Below, piece by piece: positions 34,173-47,399 of a stretch of DNA of 64,000 nucleotides. The stretch's first letter is position 1. Every line of letters starts with the position of its first letter. The position numbers and the translations under genes are program-made. The stretch is from Halichoerus grypus (Eukaryota > Chordata > Mammalia > Carnivora > Phocidae): contig NC_135725.1 in assembly GCF_964656455.1 (NCBI RefSeq), positions 49,297,688-49,361,687 of the forward strand, in the 5' to 3' direction. The notes below the pieces were generated by a model. That model did no database searches. It was not told where the DNA came from and saw only the letters and a program-made list of their open reading frames with translations.

Positions 34173-35160
34173 ACTATTTCTGTTTGCAGGGAGGTAAGAA
34201 GTAAGACAGAGAGGGGTAAGGGGTGATGCAGGAAAGTAGGAAGAGGAAAAGAGAACACATCAAAGAGAAATTTTAAAATTAAGGTTGCTGAGTATAGAGG
34301 GGTATTACTTCAGAGATAATGCTGTTTGGCCAATATGTAGTGTAGGGGGTTTGGATATTTGGATCTAATATCAGGTCCACTTGTACATCAAAGATTCTAG
34401 AAATCCATAATTCTAAATGATAGGAAACTGGTTAGAGGTCTTTGGATGGCAATTATGAATTAGATCAAGTTCAAAGGAGGAGAGGTTTCTGTTTTTCTAT
34501 TTGCATGGCTACAAGAACAGTTTCAAACACATGATAATAATAGTGCTTTGTCTTAAAAGATGAAAGTTTGACTCCACTTTTCGTTCTCTATTACCAACAA
34601 TAATTCAATTAAATTTTTATTTCAAGCTCATCTTCTGTCAGAAGCTTTGTCTTTGGTATGCTTGCATTCTGATATACCCTATGTAAGTCATTCAAACTGG
34701 TGAGCATCTCATTTGGCAAAAAGAATGCAGTTGTTTTTTTCATAAACAGCAGTTTGGAAAACTGGGTAGAGAACAAACTGTTCACTTAGCATTGCAGTTA
34801 CTTTGTTCTTTTCCTCTGTGATATGCTCTAATTTTATTACCACAAACAAATGAAAGGCGTAGAGATGCGAAGTAGGGTACAGGCCATATTCTGAACTGGC
34901 TTTCAATTGTGACTTGTTCTGATTCCATTTGTACATTCAAAAATGGCTATTTTGAAATTAAATTTGCTTGGCATATCTAGGCTATCATTTGCTTTTGTTT
35001 CATGGAGCTATCTTCATTCTTTGGGATGATAGGATTCAGGTCTAGCTGGTCACTCTATCATTTCAGTGGGTGAAGCTTGTCCTCACTGAGATTGTATTAT
35101 GTTTAGGAATTCACTTTCTCTTTAGCCATGGGATGAATATTGTTATTCACTTCAATACTT
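33946..35160. other. Non-coding stretch with a microsatellite
   Basis: No gene or recognisable transposon. The minus-strand frame at 34709-34936 has no recognisable content. Confidence 0.45.
34123..34172. repeat. Compound (TA)n(TG)n microsatellite
   Basis: A short AT run passes directly into about 14 TG units. Confidence 0.95.
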
Positions 35161-35164
35161 CCTC

Positions 35165-35325
35165 GAGTGTTATCTGTGTGTGACTTGCATCAGCATCACT
35201 TGGGATGATTATTAGATTCTAGCACAAATTTACCCAATCAAAAACATAGGGATCTGAATTTTAAACACATTTCCAAACAAATGGGTGATTCTTATTTAAC
35301 CTAACATTTAAAAATCATGATCATC
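35165..35325. mobile_element. MER5-type hAT remnant
   Basis: 'catcagcatcacttgggatg' and 'gggatctgaattttaaacac' then 'gggtgattcttat' follow the order of MER5-type elements, decayed and shortened. Confidence 0.55.
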
Positions 35326-35416
35326 TGAGTTATTCTGTATTGCCTCTCCCGTTTCACTAGCTTCTCAAAGAGAAGGGCACCATTCTTACACCAGTCTGGG
35401 TCCCTTCTCTGAGTCC

Positions 35417-35501
35417 TGAGTCTTTCTCAAACTGAGGCAAATTCCCTTGTTGATCCATGAGTCTTTCTCAAACTGAGGCAAATTCCCTTGTTGATCCATG
35501 A
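35417..35501 (+). repeat. Perfect 41-bp tandem duplication (two units)
   Basis: Unit begins 'gagtctttctcaaactgagg' and recurs exactly 41 bases later with no substitution, so it is recent. Confidence 0.97.
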
Positions 35502-35927
35502 ATTTTTCCCCTCGTAACCAGATGTAGAAACCAAACATCTCAAAAGAATACTGTGGTGGCTAAATTTTATATATTGATTTGGCTAGGCTATGGTGCCCAG
35601 TTGTTTGGTTAAACATTAGTCTAGATGTTGCTCTGAAGGTATTTTGTAGATGTAATTAACATCTATAATCATTGACTTTAAGTAAAGGAGATTGCTCTTG
35701 ATAATGTGAGTGGACTTCCTCCAGTCAGCTGCCTTAAAACCCCAAACTGACATTTCCCAGGGAAGAAGGAATTCTGTTGCAAGACTATGATATAGAAATC
35801 TTACCTGAGTTTCCAGCCTGCTGGTCTGTCCTTCAGATTTCAAATTTCAGAGTAGCTAACTCTCACAAATGTGTAAGGCAATCCCTTAAAATCTCCTTCT
35901 ATAAAGTCTATAAATAATCTCTATTAA

Positions 35928-35965
35928 TATCTATCTATCTATCTATCTATCATCTATCTATCATC
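35928..35965. repeat. (TATC)n microsatellite
   Basis: Tetranucleotide run with one interruption inside the LTR. Confidence 0.95.
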
Positions 35966-35990
35966 CTCTCTTATCAGTTCTGTTTCTTTT

Positions 35991-36178
35991 TTTTTTTTTT
36001 TTTAATGTTTTATTTATTTATTCATGAGAGTCAGAGAGAGAGAGACAGACGCAGAGGCAGAGGGAGAAGCAGGCTCCCTTCCGAGCAGGGAGCCCGATGT
36101 GGGACTCGATCCCAGGACTCTGGGATCATGACCTGAGCCGAAGGCAGACGCTTAACCATCTGAGCCACCCAGGCGCCC
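35991..36178 (-). mobile_element. SINEC inserted in an LTR
   Basis: Inverted copy, target duplication tcagttctgtttcttt (35974 onward and 36179-36194). Confidence 0.95.
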
Positions 36179-36215
36179 TCAGTTCTGTTTCTTTAAAGAA
36201 CCCAGACAGGTACAA

Positions 36216-36920
36216 GTAGCTCCAGATGCTACGTGACTCTCACGTTCAGGGGCTAACATTCTCAGGACGTCCTTAGTAGCTCCCCCACTGTGTGTTTATG
36301 TAGTCAATAGTACTAACGTCTGTCTTCCATCTTATGTTACTGGTTGCCTCTCCATACCTGGTCTCTAGGATAAGGCCTTATACTGAACAACTAAATCCTA
36401 CTTCTCTACCATTCAGCTCATCGAATTCCTAATTATTGTTTGCTTCTTGCATTTCCTGATTCTGAACTCCATTTAGTGGACTATGAATACCAAAGCTATA
36501 CATGTAGGATACAGCATTATTTACATGGCCCTGTCTTTGCAATCAGAGCAGTGTCCCTAGGACCCAACTTGTTTTAGAGTATAGGTATCATTTTGGATCC
36601 TCTTTGTCCCTCTGCCCTTTCCTCTTGCCTTTTCCTAATTGTCCAAGCAGATCATCATGCCTTGTGTCTACATATCGATTTGGCAACATAAATATCATTA
36701 GCGTGTCACAAAAATAATGCTTTGTTATCTTGCTCTCTGCCAAATTTTTGTGTCAAGCTTGAAAAGTGTAAATGTAAGGAGATGAGAAAACATTTTACCA
36801 TCTTAGCAATTAGCCTCAGAATTTCTCTCATGGTGAGAAGGGTTTTTGAGTAAAAAGCTCGCATGCAATAAATTTTTTTTGTTGCAAGAGTGTGGCAGTT
36901 GCCAAGGCCATGTATTAGAG
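36216..36920. other. Non-coding stretch
   Basis: No element or exon recognised. Confidence 0.45.
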
Positions 36921-36924
36921 TTGG

Positions 36925-37165
36925 AGGTAGTATGCTATAGTGGAGAGGTTCTAGAATCAGACTGTATCAGCCCTACTACTTATTAGCTGTGCGCAATTGG
37001 AAAAATTACTATACCTTTTGGTTCCTCATCTATAAAAAGGATGATGATATTAATAGTTACTTCCTAGGATTTTTGTGAGGAATAACTGTAGTAATACATG
37101 TAAAACACATTGCACAGTGTCTGAAATATATGAAGTCCTCAATAAATGTTAGCTGTTACTATTTT
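36925..37165 (+). mobile_element. MIR SINE, well preserved
   Basis: 'tagtatgctatagtggagag', 'actacttattagctgtgcgc', 'ttcctcatctataaaaagga', 'tttttgtgaggaataactgt', 'cctcaataaatgttagctgt': nearly the whole MIR in order. Confidence 0.93.
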
Positions 37166-37331
37166 CATTGTCAGAAGAGGGAAAGCTCCCCTGCATGGGA
37201 CATGGAGAAAGAGAAAGGGAGAGGAGGGCAGGGGCTCAAGAAAGTTGGGGCAAACCTGGGACTGTATTACAACAGTAAGAGGGCAGAAAGGCATTTAAAA
37301 ATAGTTCCGATTTAATATTCCATAGGAAATT

Positions 37332-37537
37332 GGGGCGCCTGGGTGGCTCAGTTGGTTAAGCATCTGCCTCTGGCTCAGGTCATGATCTCAGTGAGATGGA
37401 GCCCCACATTGGGCTTCCTGTTCAGCGTGGCGTCTACTTCTCCCTCTCCCTCTTCCCCTCACCCCCACTCACGTTCTCTCCCGCTCTCTCTGCTCTCTCT
37501 CTCAAATAAATAAATTTACAGAAATCTTTTAAAAAAA
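37332..37537 (+). mobile_element. SINEC
   Basis: Duplication taatattccataggaaatt (37313-37331) and the same with one change (37538-37556). Eight bases of the 'agggtcctg' region are missing. Confidence 0.95.
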
Positions 37538-37556
37538 TAATATTCCACAGGAAATT

Positions 37557-38689
37557 ATTTGAATTGCTGAGATATAAGCCTATTTCCCTTCCTCCTTTTC
37601 AAAGTCAGTAAAGTCTACTAAAGTCACGAATCTGCCACACCATTAGTGTGTGTGTACATCGGAGATGGGGTAGAGTTTTATGTCCTGGTTAAAGTTATGC
37701 ATTATAGAGATAGTATACATGACAGCAAGAACCAAGGTGGCAAAGATTCTGAGAACCTGAGCCCCTCACCAATTTGTTGGAATTTCTGGAAGTTTTATGT
37801 TTTGTAAACCAGATCAAGACAAAGTTTGCTCAGGTAAAAAGCATGGGAAATCCCTAGCTGATATCTGGGTTAAATGAGTAATTTTTTCTTTTCCTATTTT
37901 TTGGAAAAATGGAAGATGTTCACTGTAGTGTTCTACATTGCTTATTCTTTGAAGGGGGTCATATGTATGCAAAGACTAACACTGTCATGTCAGTTACTTT
38001 TTAGTGAAAAAGTAATTTCAATCTTTACTTGCACCTGTAGAACAAAAAAGGGGATCAAATTTATATTCCCAAACTATGCTGTCTAAAATACACCTTACTC
38101 ATCCTGTAATTTCTTTGAGGGATCTTACCTAGGAACCTCCCCTAAGCTCCCCCAGATATCCAGGTCTTTTAATCCCTTTGTCCCCTCTCTCCCAGTTCTT
38201 TGTTATATGAATAAATGTAGCTAAGGACTCTCCTTCCCTCTCCCATTCTCATTCTTATATTTTTGCATCACAAAAGAACAGGTCTGACAAAGAAAGGGAT
38301 CTCATCAGAAAGTAGGAAGGAAGAGAAACTAAATGGGCAGTGACAAATTTGTCTTTAGTAGCGATAGGGAAAAAGAGAGGAAAACAGAAAACTAACATTA
38401 GAAACCTTTTTTCCCCTACTATATCCAGGAAATCTGAAAGAAACAAAAAAAGACCCTGTAGAATCCAATCTTCTGTGTCTCTTTTCTTGAGAGGGACTGA
38501 TCATCATCCATTAACACATGTTAATGTTTAATTTTTGATAATGTAAGTTAATACTGAATGTATACTGTGAGCTATATTTTACATGTTTTACACATTTACA
38601 TAATGACAAACTAGAGTCACTGACATGCTAGGAAGGACAGCACAAGAAAAGGCAATTATAGGCTGATCTTCCTAATAAACATATCATAC
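37557..38689. other. Non-coding stretch
   Basis: No element or exon recognised. Opposed open frames at 38255-38446 and 38340-38531 have no recognisable content. Confidence 0.45.
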
Positions 38690-39065
38690 ATGAGATTATG
38701 CTAGCTCATAAAATGATTTAGGGATTATAACCTGTATTCCTATTCTTTGGAAGACCTGAGTATTATTGGAACATTTATTCCTTGAATGTTTGGAAGTCTT
38801 CATTAGTGATATCATTTGGGCTTGGGGTTTTCAATGTGGCAAGATTTTTGATTTGGATTCAATTTCTTCAATAGTAGATGACTATTGAGATAATTCTATT
38901 TCTGCCTAAATCAGTTTTATAAGTTATATTTTTCTAGAAATTTTTTTATTTTTGTCTAGATTTTCAAATGTTTTGGCATGAGGTTGTTCATGATGTACTT
39001 GTATATTTTTGAGGTCTGCAGTGTCCCTGATAATTTCCTGTTATGTATCTTAACACCAGCAATTT
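38690..39065 (-). mobile_element. Old L1 ORF2 fragment, inverted
   Basis: 'cttgaatgtttggaagtctt', 'gtgatatcatttgggcttgg' and 'ttaagtt'-like text belong to the inverted reverse-transcriptase part of ORF2. Many stops. Confidence 0.65.
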
Positions 39066-39189
39066 CTACTAGCTTATTGTCCCTATCTAAGATATAATTC
39101 TTGAATAGAACAGAATTCCCTTTCTTTCATATCACTTTCTGTAAAATGTCTACTGCCTTTTACCATGAGAATACCATGGTGGATTAAAT

Positions 39190-39712
39190 AAAGATGAACA
39201 CAAATTCACTGAAATCCCTCCTATCAAGAGTGGGGTCTAGTTCTCTTTGCTTTGAATCTGGGATGGCCAATGATAACATCAACAAAAAGTATGTAAGATA
39301 TGAGAGAAGGGGTCCTTTGGCCAGTTCTGGGCCTTGCTTTTAAAAGGAATTATAGTTTCTACCCTGAGCCACTGTAGAAAAAAATCTGACTCCTCATCAG
39401 AAGACATCACATGGAGAGGCTCTGAGGGTATGAGAGATGCAGAAGGTTTCCGTTGAGCCCAGCCTTCCAGCCATCCCCATCAAAGTGCTAGGGAAATGAG
39501 TGAAGCCATCTAAAACTTACCAAGCAGCCTAGAAGCTCACTGAATGTCTCTGAGTAATTCTTGCTGATTCCACGTGGAGAAGAAGAGGGTGCCAGCCAAA
39601 TCCTGCCTGAATTTCTGACCCACTAAATTGTGAGATATAATAAAATGGTTACTGTTTAGGCACTAAGTTTTGGGGGTAGTTTGTTTCACAGTAATAGATA
39701 ACCAAACAACAA
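39190..39712 (+). mobile_element. Solo LTR, MaLR (MLT1-type)
   Basis: 'tttgaatctgggatggccaa' near the start, 'catcacatggagaggctctg' in the middle, and the typical end 'tgtgagatataataaaatgg', 'ggcactaagttttgggggta', 'gtttcacagtaatagataac'. Same family type as 7560-8050. No internal genes. Confidence 0.78.
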
Positions 39713-40427
39713 AAGACATTTTGCTTTATGTGTCGTAATTCTGTTGTCATTTTTAATCTGCATTCTCTGATATGTGCTGCATCTTTGAGAGAAATTTTAT
39801 GGACTGTCCTAGGTCTGTAGTGACATTCTGGTTTGAATAAAAACTGGTTTGAATAAAGCAGTAAAACTGTATCGACCTTCATAGTAAAATAATTGAGAAA
39901 TATACATTTACTAGTTAGGGAGGAAATATATTGATAAAATAATTGCCCTAAATAAAATCATGCAGGTAGAAGACAATTGAGATGTGTTTATGGAGTAATA
40001 CACCGGTTTTCTAGAATAGAAAATTTTTGAAATGAAGTTCTAAGAGAGAAAAATTAAAATTCTAGGTGAAGACCATACTTTTAATGTGGCATTTTTAAAG
40101 TTTGTTACATAGAGCCCTAGGTTATGGGATAGTTTTGGGAAAAAAAAAAAAAAAAGTTTTGCAATGAAATATGTCTGAAAAAAACCCCCCACTAAAATGT
40201 CACTTAATATTTATTAAACCAATGAAACCTGTGTTAATGTTCAATAGTTTTATACTCTTGAGGACTTGGACTATCCCTCAATATGCTTATGCAATTGTAA
40301 ATCTCTAAGAGGCATAGAGGGTGAAAGACTAGGCAGGGTTCCTAAGTATTTAGTATTTACAACCTCCTCTCTTGATTGTTCATCAAGGAATTATTGTGTT
40401 CCACAGAACACCCTTTGGGAAATGTTT
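39713..40427. other. AT-rich non-coding stretch
   Basis: A short direct repeat 'ctggtttgaataaa' occurs twice at 39831-39858. Otherwise nothing recognisable. Confidence 0.45.
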
Positions 40428-40444
40428 TAAATCTGTTGGATTCT

Positions 40445-40638
40445 TTTTTTTCTTTTTTTTTTTTAAAGATTTTATTTATTTATTTGTCAAAGAGACAGAG
40501 AGAGAACACAAGCAGGGGAAATGGCAGGCAGAGGGAGAAACAGGCTCCCCACTGAGCAAAGAGCCTGATGTGGGACTCGATCCCAGGACCCTGGGATCAT
40601 GACCTGACGCTTAATGGACTGAGCCACCCAGGCACCCC
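40445..40638 (-). mobile_element. SINEC
   Basis: Inverted copy. Perfect duplication taaatctgttggattct at 40428-40444 and 40639-40655. Part of the head ('agccgaaggcag') is deleted. Confidence 0.95.
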
Positions 40639-40655
40639 TAAATCTGTTGGATTCT

Positions 40656-41676
40656 GATATAGGCTACAAAAATGATTAAATTCTGGTTCCAGTAATAGCC
40701 AAGGATCTGGTATTGGAATAATCATCCTGCTTGTAACAATTGTAAACTGTGGATTAAGTTTAAAAAAAAAAAAAAAAAAAAAGAAGGCATGAGGTTTCAC
40801 CAAAGGCAGGAAAACATACTAAAAGCAACTTGATCCTTGAAAGAAGAGAACTGCACTGAGTGAGATTCCACATTGATATAGACTTTTCCCAGAGGACCCT
40901 TCCTAGACTAGACAGTGCTGAGTAGCTTGAATAAACAGACACAGAAGTATCGGCTTGTGGTGTCACAGTATGGAGTTTGGGCCCTCCAAGTAGCTCAAAA
41001 TTGAAAGAGTACTCCACAGTGTGTAGTCTATATATAACCTAAGTCTGTATATAATCTCTCCTCCAATCTTTGGTTAATCCCTGAACGAGGCATGCACGAG
41101 GAAGACTCTAAGCAGCCTGTTGGATATCAAGCCTGAAAAGCTAAGTAGATGAGCAGAGATTTCAGCTGCTGCTCACCACAAGGAAGAATTTGGAATTTGA
41201 GTCCCACCAAGTTAACTTTTACGCTAGAACAAAATCAAATATCTTCTCAAATGAAGATGACAGAAGTCAGTGTCCACAATGTGTTATCCACAATGTCTAG
41301 TATATGATTTTTCTAGCTGTGCAAAAAACAGGAAAATATGACCTATAGTCCAGGAAAAAAAAAATGCAGAAAAAAGAAACCAATCCTGAGATAGTACAAA
41401 TGCTTTAGTTACAAGTTTAATCTGTTGATTAGACAACATTATTGTATCCTTGTTAATCTACTGATATTGATCATTGTACTGTACTCATGTAAAATAAGTA
41501 TTTAAAGGTAAATAGGCGTCATTTATGCAACTAATTCTTACACATTTCAGAAAATAATTCCATCAATATCTATAGATAGAGAAAGAAATAAGAATAAAGC
41601 AAAAGTGATAAAATGCTAACATTTAGGGAATCTGGTAAATACCAATCTGGTATTGGAGAATTCTTTGTATTATTAT
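40656..41676. other. Non-coding stretch with a pure A run
   Basis: An A run of about 22 lies at 40762-40783. No element assigned, although the preceding sequence may be a decayed LINE. Confidence 0.4.
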
Positions 41677-41694
41677 TGTTTTTTCTCTTACTCT

Positions 41695-41892
41695 TTTTAA
41701 GATTTTATTTATTTATTTGAGAGAGAGAGAACATGGCAGAGAGAGAGAGAGATCACGAGCAGGGGGAGGGGCAGAGGGAGAAGCAGACTTCCTGCTGAGC
41801 AGGGAGCCCGATGGGGAACTCGATCCCAGGACTCCAGGATCACCACCCGAGCGGAAGGCATATGCCCAACCAACTGAGCCACCCAGGCACCC
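41695..41892 (-). mobile_element. SINEC, older subtype
   Basis: Inverted copy, duplication tgttttttctcttactct / tgttttttctgttattct (41677-41694 and 41893-41910). Confidence 0.93.
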
Positions 41893-42029
41893 TGTTTTTT
41901 CTGTTATTCTTAAATTATGTCATTTCTCAAAAATTAAAAAAAAAACGTGATATGCCATTATAGACAGATAGAGCTATGGAGATGATTAAAGTAGATGAAT
42001 GTGTGCCACGAAAAAAAATAAAGAATATT

Positions 42030-42420
42030 GAATGTCAGCGAGGGTGCCACCAAAGGGCCAATCTTACACATTGCTAGAGGGAGTAGAAGTTGGGGAAACC
42101 CTCTGAAACATCTGGTGATTTATATTAAAAGACTTTGACAATGGGCATCCCATTTTATTCAGTAATTTCCATTCTGAAAATCTCTCCTAAGAAAATAATA
42201 TAAAATGTGGAAACAGCTTTTTGTACAAAATATGTCCAATCCAGCATTATTCATAAGGCTAAAAAGTATAAGGAGTCTAAACATCTTTTAAAAATTAGAT
42301 GGTCACATATATTACAGTAAAGCCTTATGGTTGGATATTATACGATAATAAATATAATGATGAAGATGGTAGCTTACATATGCTGACATATAGTTACTGT
42401 GTATCGTGAGCTCTACTAAA
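42030..42420 (+). mobile_element. Old LINE (L1-type) fragment, plus orientation
   Basis: 'cacattgctagagggagtag', 'attctgaaaatctctcctaa', 'tccagcattattcataaggc' and a decayed 'ggatattatacgataataaa' end follow the sense order of the L1 region just before its 3' UTR. Confidence 0.55.
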
Positions 42421-42568
42421 TCTTTTCTATGCCTTATCTCCTGTAATTGTCACAATGTCCTTCAAATTGACATTCATGAATAGTTTATACTACTATAAGA
42501 AACATTATATGATGTTAAATGTACAATTCAGGATACACAGTTAGAAACAACTTAAAAAATAATTCTCT

Positions 42569-42764
42569 GGGGGCACCTGGGTGGCTCAATCGTTAAGTGT
42601 CTGCCTTCGGCTCAGGTCATGATCCCAGGATCCTGGGATCGAGCCCCACATCGGTCTCCTTGCTCAGCAGGGAGCCTGCTTCTCCCTCTCCCACTCCCCC
42701 TGCTTGTGTCCTGCTCTCACTATCTCTCTCTCTGTCAAATAAATAAAATTAAAAAAAAAAAAAA
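42569..42764 (+). mobile_element. SINEC
   Basis: Full-length; flanking words aattctctgg / aattctatgg. Confidence 0.94.
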
Positions 42765-42773
42765 AATTCTATG

Positions 42774-45364
42774 GAATAAAGTCCATAAGGAAAATTACCA
42801 AAAGGGTAATACGAACTGTCTTTAGATGTTGAGATAATGGATGTACTTTGTTCCTTTTATTTTGCTCTATTTTTCAAATTGTAGGTAATAGTTATGTGTT
42901 AATTTTGTAATAAAATATGAGAAAAAATAAAAGAAAAAGTTATAGTAAAAATTATTTTAGCAGAAGTCTAGATAGTTTTCATTTAAAATACCATAAAGGT
43001 GAAAATATTGTTGAAAGTGTCAGGAGGTTAATTAAGAAATGTGTACATGATGTTCATATTTAATCCAAATTGATTTCTTAAGACAAGAGTTATTAGATAT
43101 TTTTATGACAACACCAACATACATTACAACATCTGTCAGAGAATATTTAATGCTTAAGGTAAGCTTAAAGTTAAATATTGGTTTTCTCTGATTGTATCTC
43201 TACTGTATTGTAGACAATATAAGCATATAATTTAAAAAATTTGTTTCTGATAAAAAGTAAATGTGAATTATATAAGTTATATATAATATGATATATAATT
43301 GTGAATTGTACAAATGTGGTATAAAAATTACATCTCAGGAATTTCAAAGAAGAATACACTATTTTTTGGACTTATAAGTTAGCAGTTTATTTTTTAAGAA
43401 ATAATAATAAAAAAATCTACATGTTGCTTAACTAATTGAGCCACCCAGGTGCCCGAAAGGTGTTCTTTTAATAATAGTTATGTAGTCCTAATTTCCACAA
43501 TAACTAACCAAAATTTTGATTTTGTAAGGAGAAGCTTACTATTATAAATAAGCTTCCATTCTTGGAATTTTGTTAATACTGTCACTGAACAAATTCTATT
43601 TTATGTAGTTATGTCAAGTATTTGTGTTTTAAAGATGAGCTCAAATGTAATTTTTGGCATTAAATTGATGTTTCAGGGTGGTCACAGTGATGAGTCATAG
43701 TTTCTGAATAAACTTAACTTCATACTTTCATTTTGGCAAACAAGTGGTTGTAAGTTCACGATTATGTGAATAGACTCCCATTCTATTGAAGTGCAAAGAG
43801 AATACTGAAGAAAAACTCTGTCTAATTTACAGATGTCATATTCTATACGTATTGAATATATACCAAAACCCCATTAAGGCTGTATGAATAACAGATTCTT
43901 CTGACTTACACATTGCTAAAATACACACGAATCTATCAACAGCCTTTGTCCCCTTTCCCTGCCCCAATCCACTCTTACTGAAAGGGTTGTGTTAAAGTGG
44001 CTACTGTTTCCTAAATGAGATAGTTATATTATAGAAGAATGAAATTGGTTGTTGTTCAGTTCTCTATTAAGAATAAGGACTTGAGGCCATAATCGAAGTG
44101 AATTAATGCTGTTATTACCGTGGAGCTTGTATTATGTCTTATTATATGTGAGTGAAGGGAGTGAGGGGCGTGGGAAGCAATGCCTTTCACGAAATCATAA
44201 AAGTATAACATTACAATATATAAAAAAGGAATAGGCTGAAGGGCAAAAAAAAAAAAAAAAAAAAGAAGATTCATCCACTTACACTATTTACTAAAGCTGA
44301 CAATTTGTAAGGGTATTGGCATCAGTATGTGCAATTACTTAACTATTTCCACTGAACAGTAAAACTGTTCTTCCCCTAGGAAGGCTTAGAGCAAGGTGTT
44401 TGGGGAAGGGGGTGGGGAAAAAAGACAAAGGAGCTTATCCTGAATCTATTAGTTATAATGAACAGGTACTAAGAAGCAGACACTGCCCGGAACATAAATT
44501 ACAATCTAAATGAGATAGTCGTATTTACATAAGCAGTTCCTCAGGCACTCTTAGCTAAGTTCATGGGAAGAAAGTCTTCCAAATGCCATTCATACCACCA
44601 GGGATAATTGCAGGACTAGAAGCATCCATGCCATTGCCAGGGAACCATGGAATGGGGTTTTAATGTTCAGTTTGACTTACATGCTGTTGTCATATCATAG
44701 AGACTACAGTTGCAGTTTTACAGCATGGTTTTTCTTGGCTTATTTTAGAATCACAGAAAGAGTAAGCTTGCAAATCTTTTAATAAGGCAATTACATTCAG
44801 ACAAAGATTAGATCTCAGTGGCACAATAGATTTTTGCTATATTATTCAGTATCTTTTTGATATTCCACTGTCACTAGACAACGCTGTGAATAGTAATGTG
44901 ACAAGTCTATTCAGAAGACAACAATGAGGGTTTCCTTAATTGTGTTCACTTGTGTGCCATACAAACCCTCACTTAATTTTTTTTCCTGTTTTGAAAAAGC
45001 AGAAAGAAAATATCATTTAGAGTCACAAAACCCACTGTTGAATCTATCTTTGAAATCTACATTTTATATTTGTAAAATGAAAATGTTGAGATAGTCAATC
45101 ATTTAATTTTTATTTGGTAAAAATATCTTATGATTCAAAATGTCAGTCTTAATATAGGAATGAATTACTTGATATGAAAAAGAACAAAAATCCATGAGAA
45201 TCTAAAGAATTGTTTAAAATATGTACTTTGGATGATGGGATCGGGATTTGGAAAGTCTCCCTGTGGGTTTCTAATGGTTGCTAATAAGAAGAAACTTAAG
45301 GCAAATATTTGCTTTATATATTTTCTTCAAGGCTTAACCTTCCTCCCTACACTTACCATTCTTT
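42774..45364. other. Long AT-rich stretch, almost repeat-free
   Basis: Apart from a small SINE head (43428-43455) and an A run at 44245-44264, no element is recognised in 2.6 kb. No exon-like frame. Confidence 0.45.
43428..43455 (-). mobile_element. SINEC head fragment only
   Basis: 'gcttaactaattgagccacc' followed by 'caggtgcccg' is the inverted first ~30 bases of a SINE. No body, tail or poly(T) is present. Confidence 0.85.
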
Positions 45365-45381
45365 TAAAAACTTATGGTGGA

Positions 45382-45587
45382 TGGGCGCCTGGGTGGCTCA
45401 GTTGGTTAAGCGACTGCCTTTGGCTCAGGTCATGATCCTGGAGTCCCGGGATCGAGTCCCACATCGGGCTCCCTGCTCAGCGGGGGGTCTGCTTCTCCCT
45501 CTGACCCTCTTCCCTCTCGTGCTCTCTGTCTCTCATTCTCTCTCTCAAATATATAAATAAAATCTTAAAAAAAAAAATAAAATAAAA
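45382..45587 (+). mobile_element. SINEC
   Basis: Perfect duplication taaaaacttatggtgga (45365-45381 and 45588-45604). (AAAAT)n-type extension of the tail. Confidence 0.95.
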
Positions 45588-45604
45588 TAAAAACTTATGG
45601 TGGA

Positions 45605-47399
45605 AATGTAAGAGAGACAGTCATTTTTGGAATATCAAATTTTACATTAATATATTAGTTTACTTGGGAGAAGGAAATCTTGTTCATATGATCTAGCATT
45701 TTGTTAATTTTATAAATTAATAAGTTAATTTTTAAAAGATAGTGGCACTTACCTTCATTGTCCCAGGTTGAGACTGTGTAGCTAAAACATCACTGAATTT
45801 ATGGAACACTGTTTGAAAAGAATGAGTTTGTAGAAGCAGTTATCCTTAAAGTTTAATTTGAGCAGGACAAATGGAGACTATTAGGTGGTGGACAAAGTGA
45901 TCAGTTCTAATCTGAACCAAGTAATGTTTTTACATCTTGGTTTCACTTAATCTTTTTGTACCTGTTTCCTTAGAAGTAAAAGAGAGGAAATACTTCATCT
46001 GAGGATAGAATGGAAAACTGATGAGAAAATGTCTGTAATTGTAAAAGCACTACACAAAGGCTACACAATATTAGAAAAGCTATAGAAGATCCAGGAAGGT
46101 TCCATAATCATAAATATGAGAGCTTTGCATACTCAATCATGGAAAGAAGTAGAAATATGCTTAAGACTGTATACCAGTGGTTACCTTCAAAGAGGTTTCC
46201 AGGTGAAAATAAGCCAATAGTTCTAAATAATATCTTATAATATCTTAGAAATAATTGCTAAATAATATGATGAAATAGACCCTTATTAATTTTTCAAAAT
46301 ATTTTGAGCAACAGTTACTATTTTTATATACTTAAAAAGCCAATTTGATATTATCGCTGGGAGTGATGGATAGAGTTAGAACTTTCTGCTTACTGAAAAG
46401 CATTGCAAGGCATTTTGGTGTCTTTGCATAAAAATTAAAGAGAATACTTGGAGTCAATGTAATAAGTGAGAACTGAATAAACTTTTTCTAGTTAATTGAG
46501 ATGTTTTCACAAGCACTAGTTGTAATGATTAGACAAACTGGGAGCTATTATATTTTGATATTGCTACATAAACCTTTATTTCTGTGCATTTACCAACAAC
46601 TTACCATTGGAATGAAATTGGCCAATAGAGATCTGACCATAACACTCTATTTGTATCTGGTGCTTCCAAGAAATATAAAGAAAATAGTACAAGTACTTCA
46701 TGATTAATATTTTGAGCAAATTAATATTCATATTCCTGCTACAAAGTCCAAGGAATTATTGTTAGATTCTTTTAAAGTTACTTTTCTCCTCTAGCAATGC
46801 ATTTTAAGTCATCAAAACCAGTCCCTCACAAGGCATGAGTTTATCTTGCTGGCATCCTTTAATCTACAGATTTGTCATGGACATTAAAATCCCACACAAA
46901 ATGTTGGATATTTACTGTAGAAAATCTTAAATGTAATTTTTCAGCATTACATTCTACCTCTATGGATTCGAATGAATGAATAAATTCTTTATTGACTTTG
47001 GCTCAAATGGCAAGGCTACGTGACCCAAGGAATAACCAAATGTTGGCAGAACAAAAGTGAAAAATCAATAGCAATTGATTATTTAAACTCAGAATTTCAG
47101 GGTACTCAGGCAGGATTTATTCTAAGCCAAGCCCCAGTAGGAGCACTCTTTGAATCTATCTGATTTGTAAACTGTCTCCAATACTTCATCCTACGCAGTT
47201 AATTTGCAATCAGAATTGCTATTTGAAATGTAGGTATCTGATTTGTTGATGAATCTTACATAGTTCCTGCAATTTGGGTTTGTTTTTTGTTTTTTTTTTT
47301 TTGCTCATGTATATATTAGTGTCTACCTACTTCACACTATTTTTATCCTTTTGAATTCTGAACCTCCTCTTCAGACTTCTTTTTCTTTATGCTATTTTA
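45605..47399. other. Non-coding stretch with a MIR remnant
   Basis: 45925-46085 is a decayed plus-strand MIR ('ttggtttcacttaatctttt', 'tgtaattgtaaaagcactac'). Nothing else recognisable. Confidence 0.45.

Larger units (their letters stand above)
35545..36215 (+). mobile_element. ERVL/MaLR-like LTR, split by a SINEC
   Basis: Pattern of an old mammalian LTR: 'gtggctaaattttatatatt', 'gggctatggtgcccag'-like text, 'tagatgtaattaacatctat', an AATAATCTC-type 3' region with a (TATC)n run, then 'agttctgtttctttaaagaa' and 'cccagacaggtac' after the SINE. MLT2-like, but the family name is uncertain. No retroviral genes accompany it. Confidence 0.6.
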
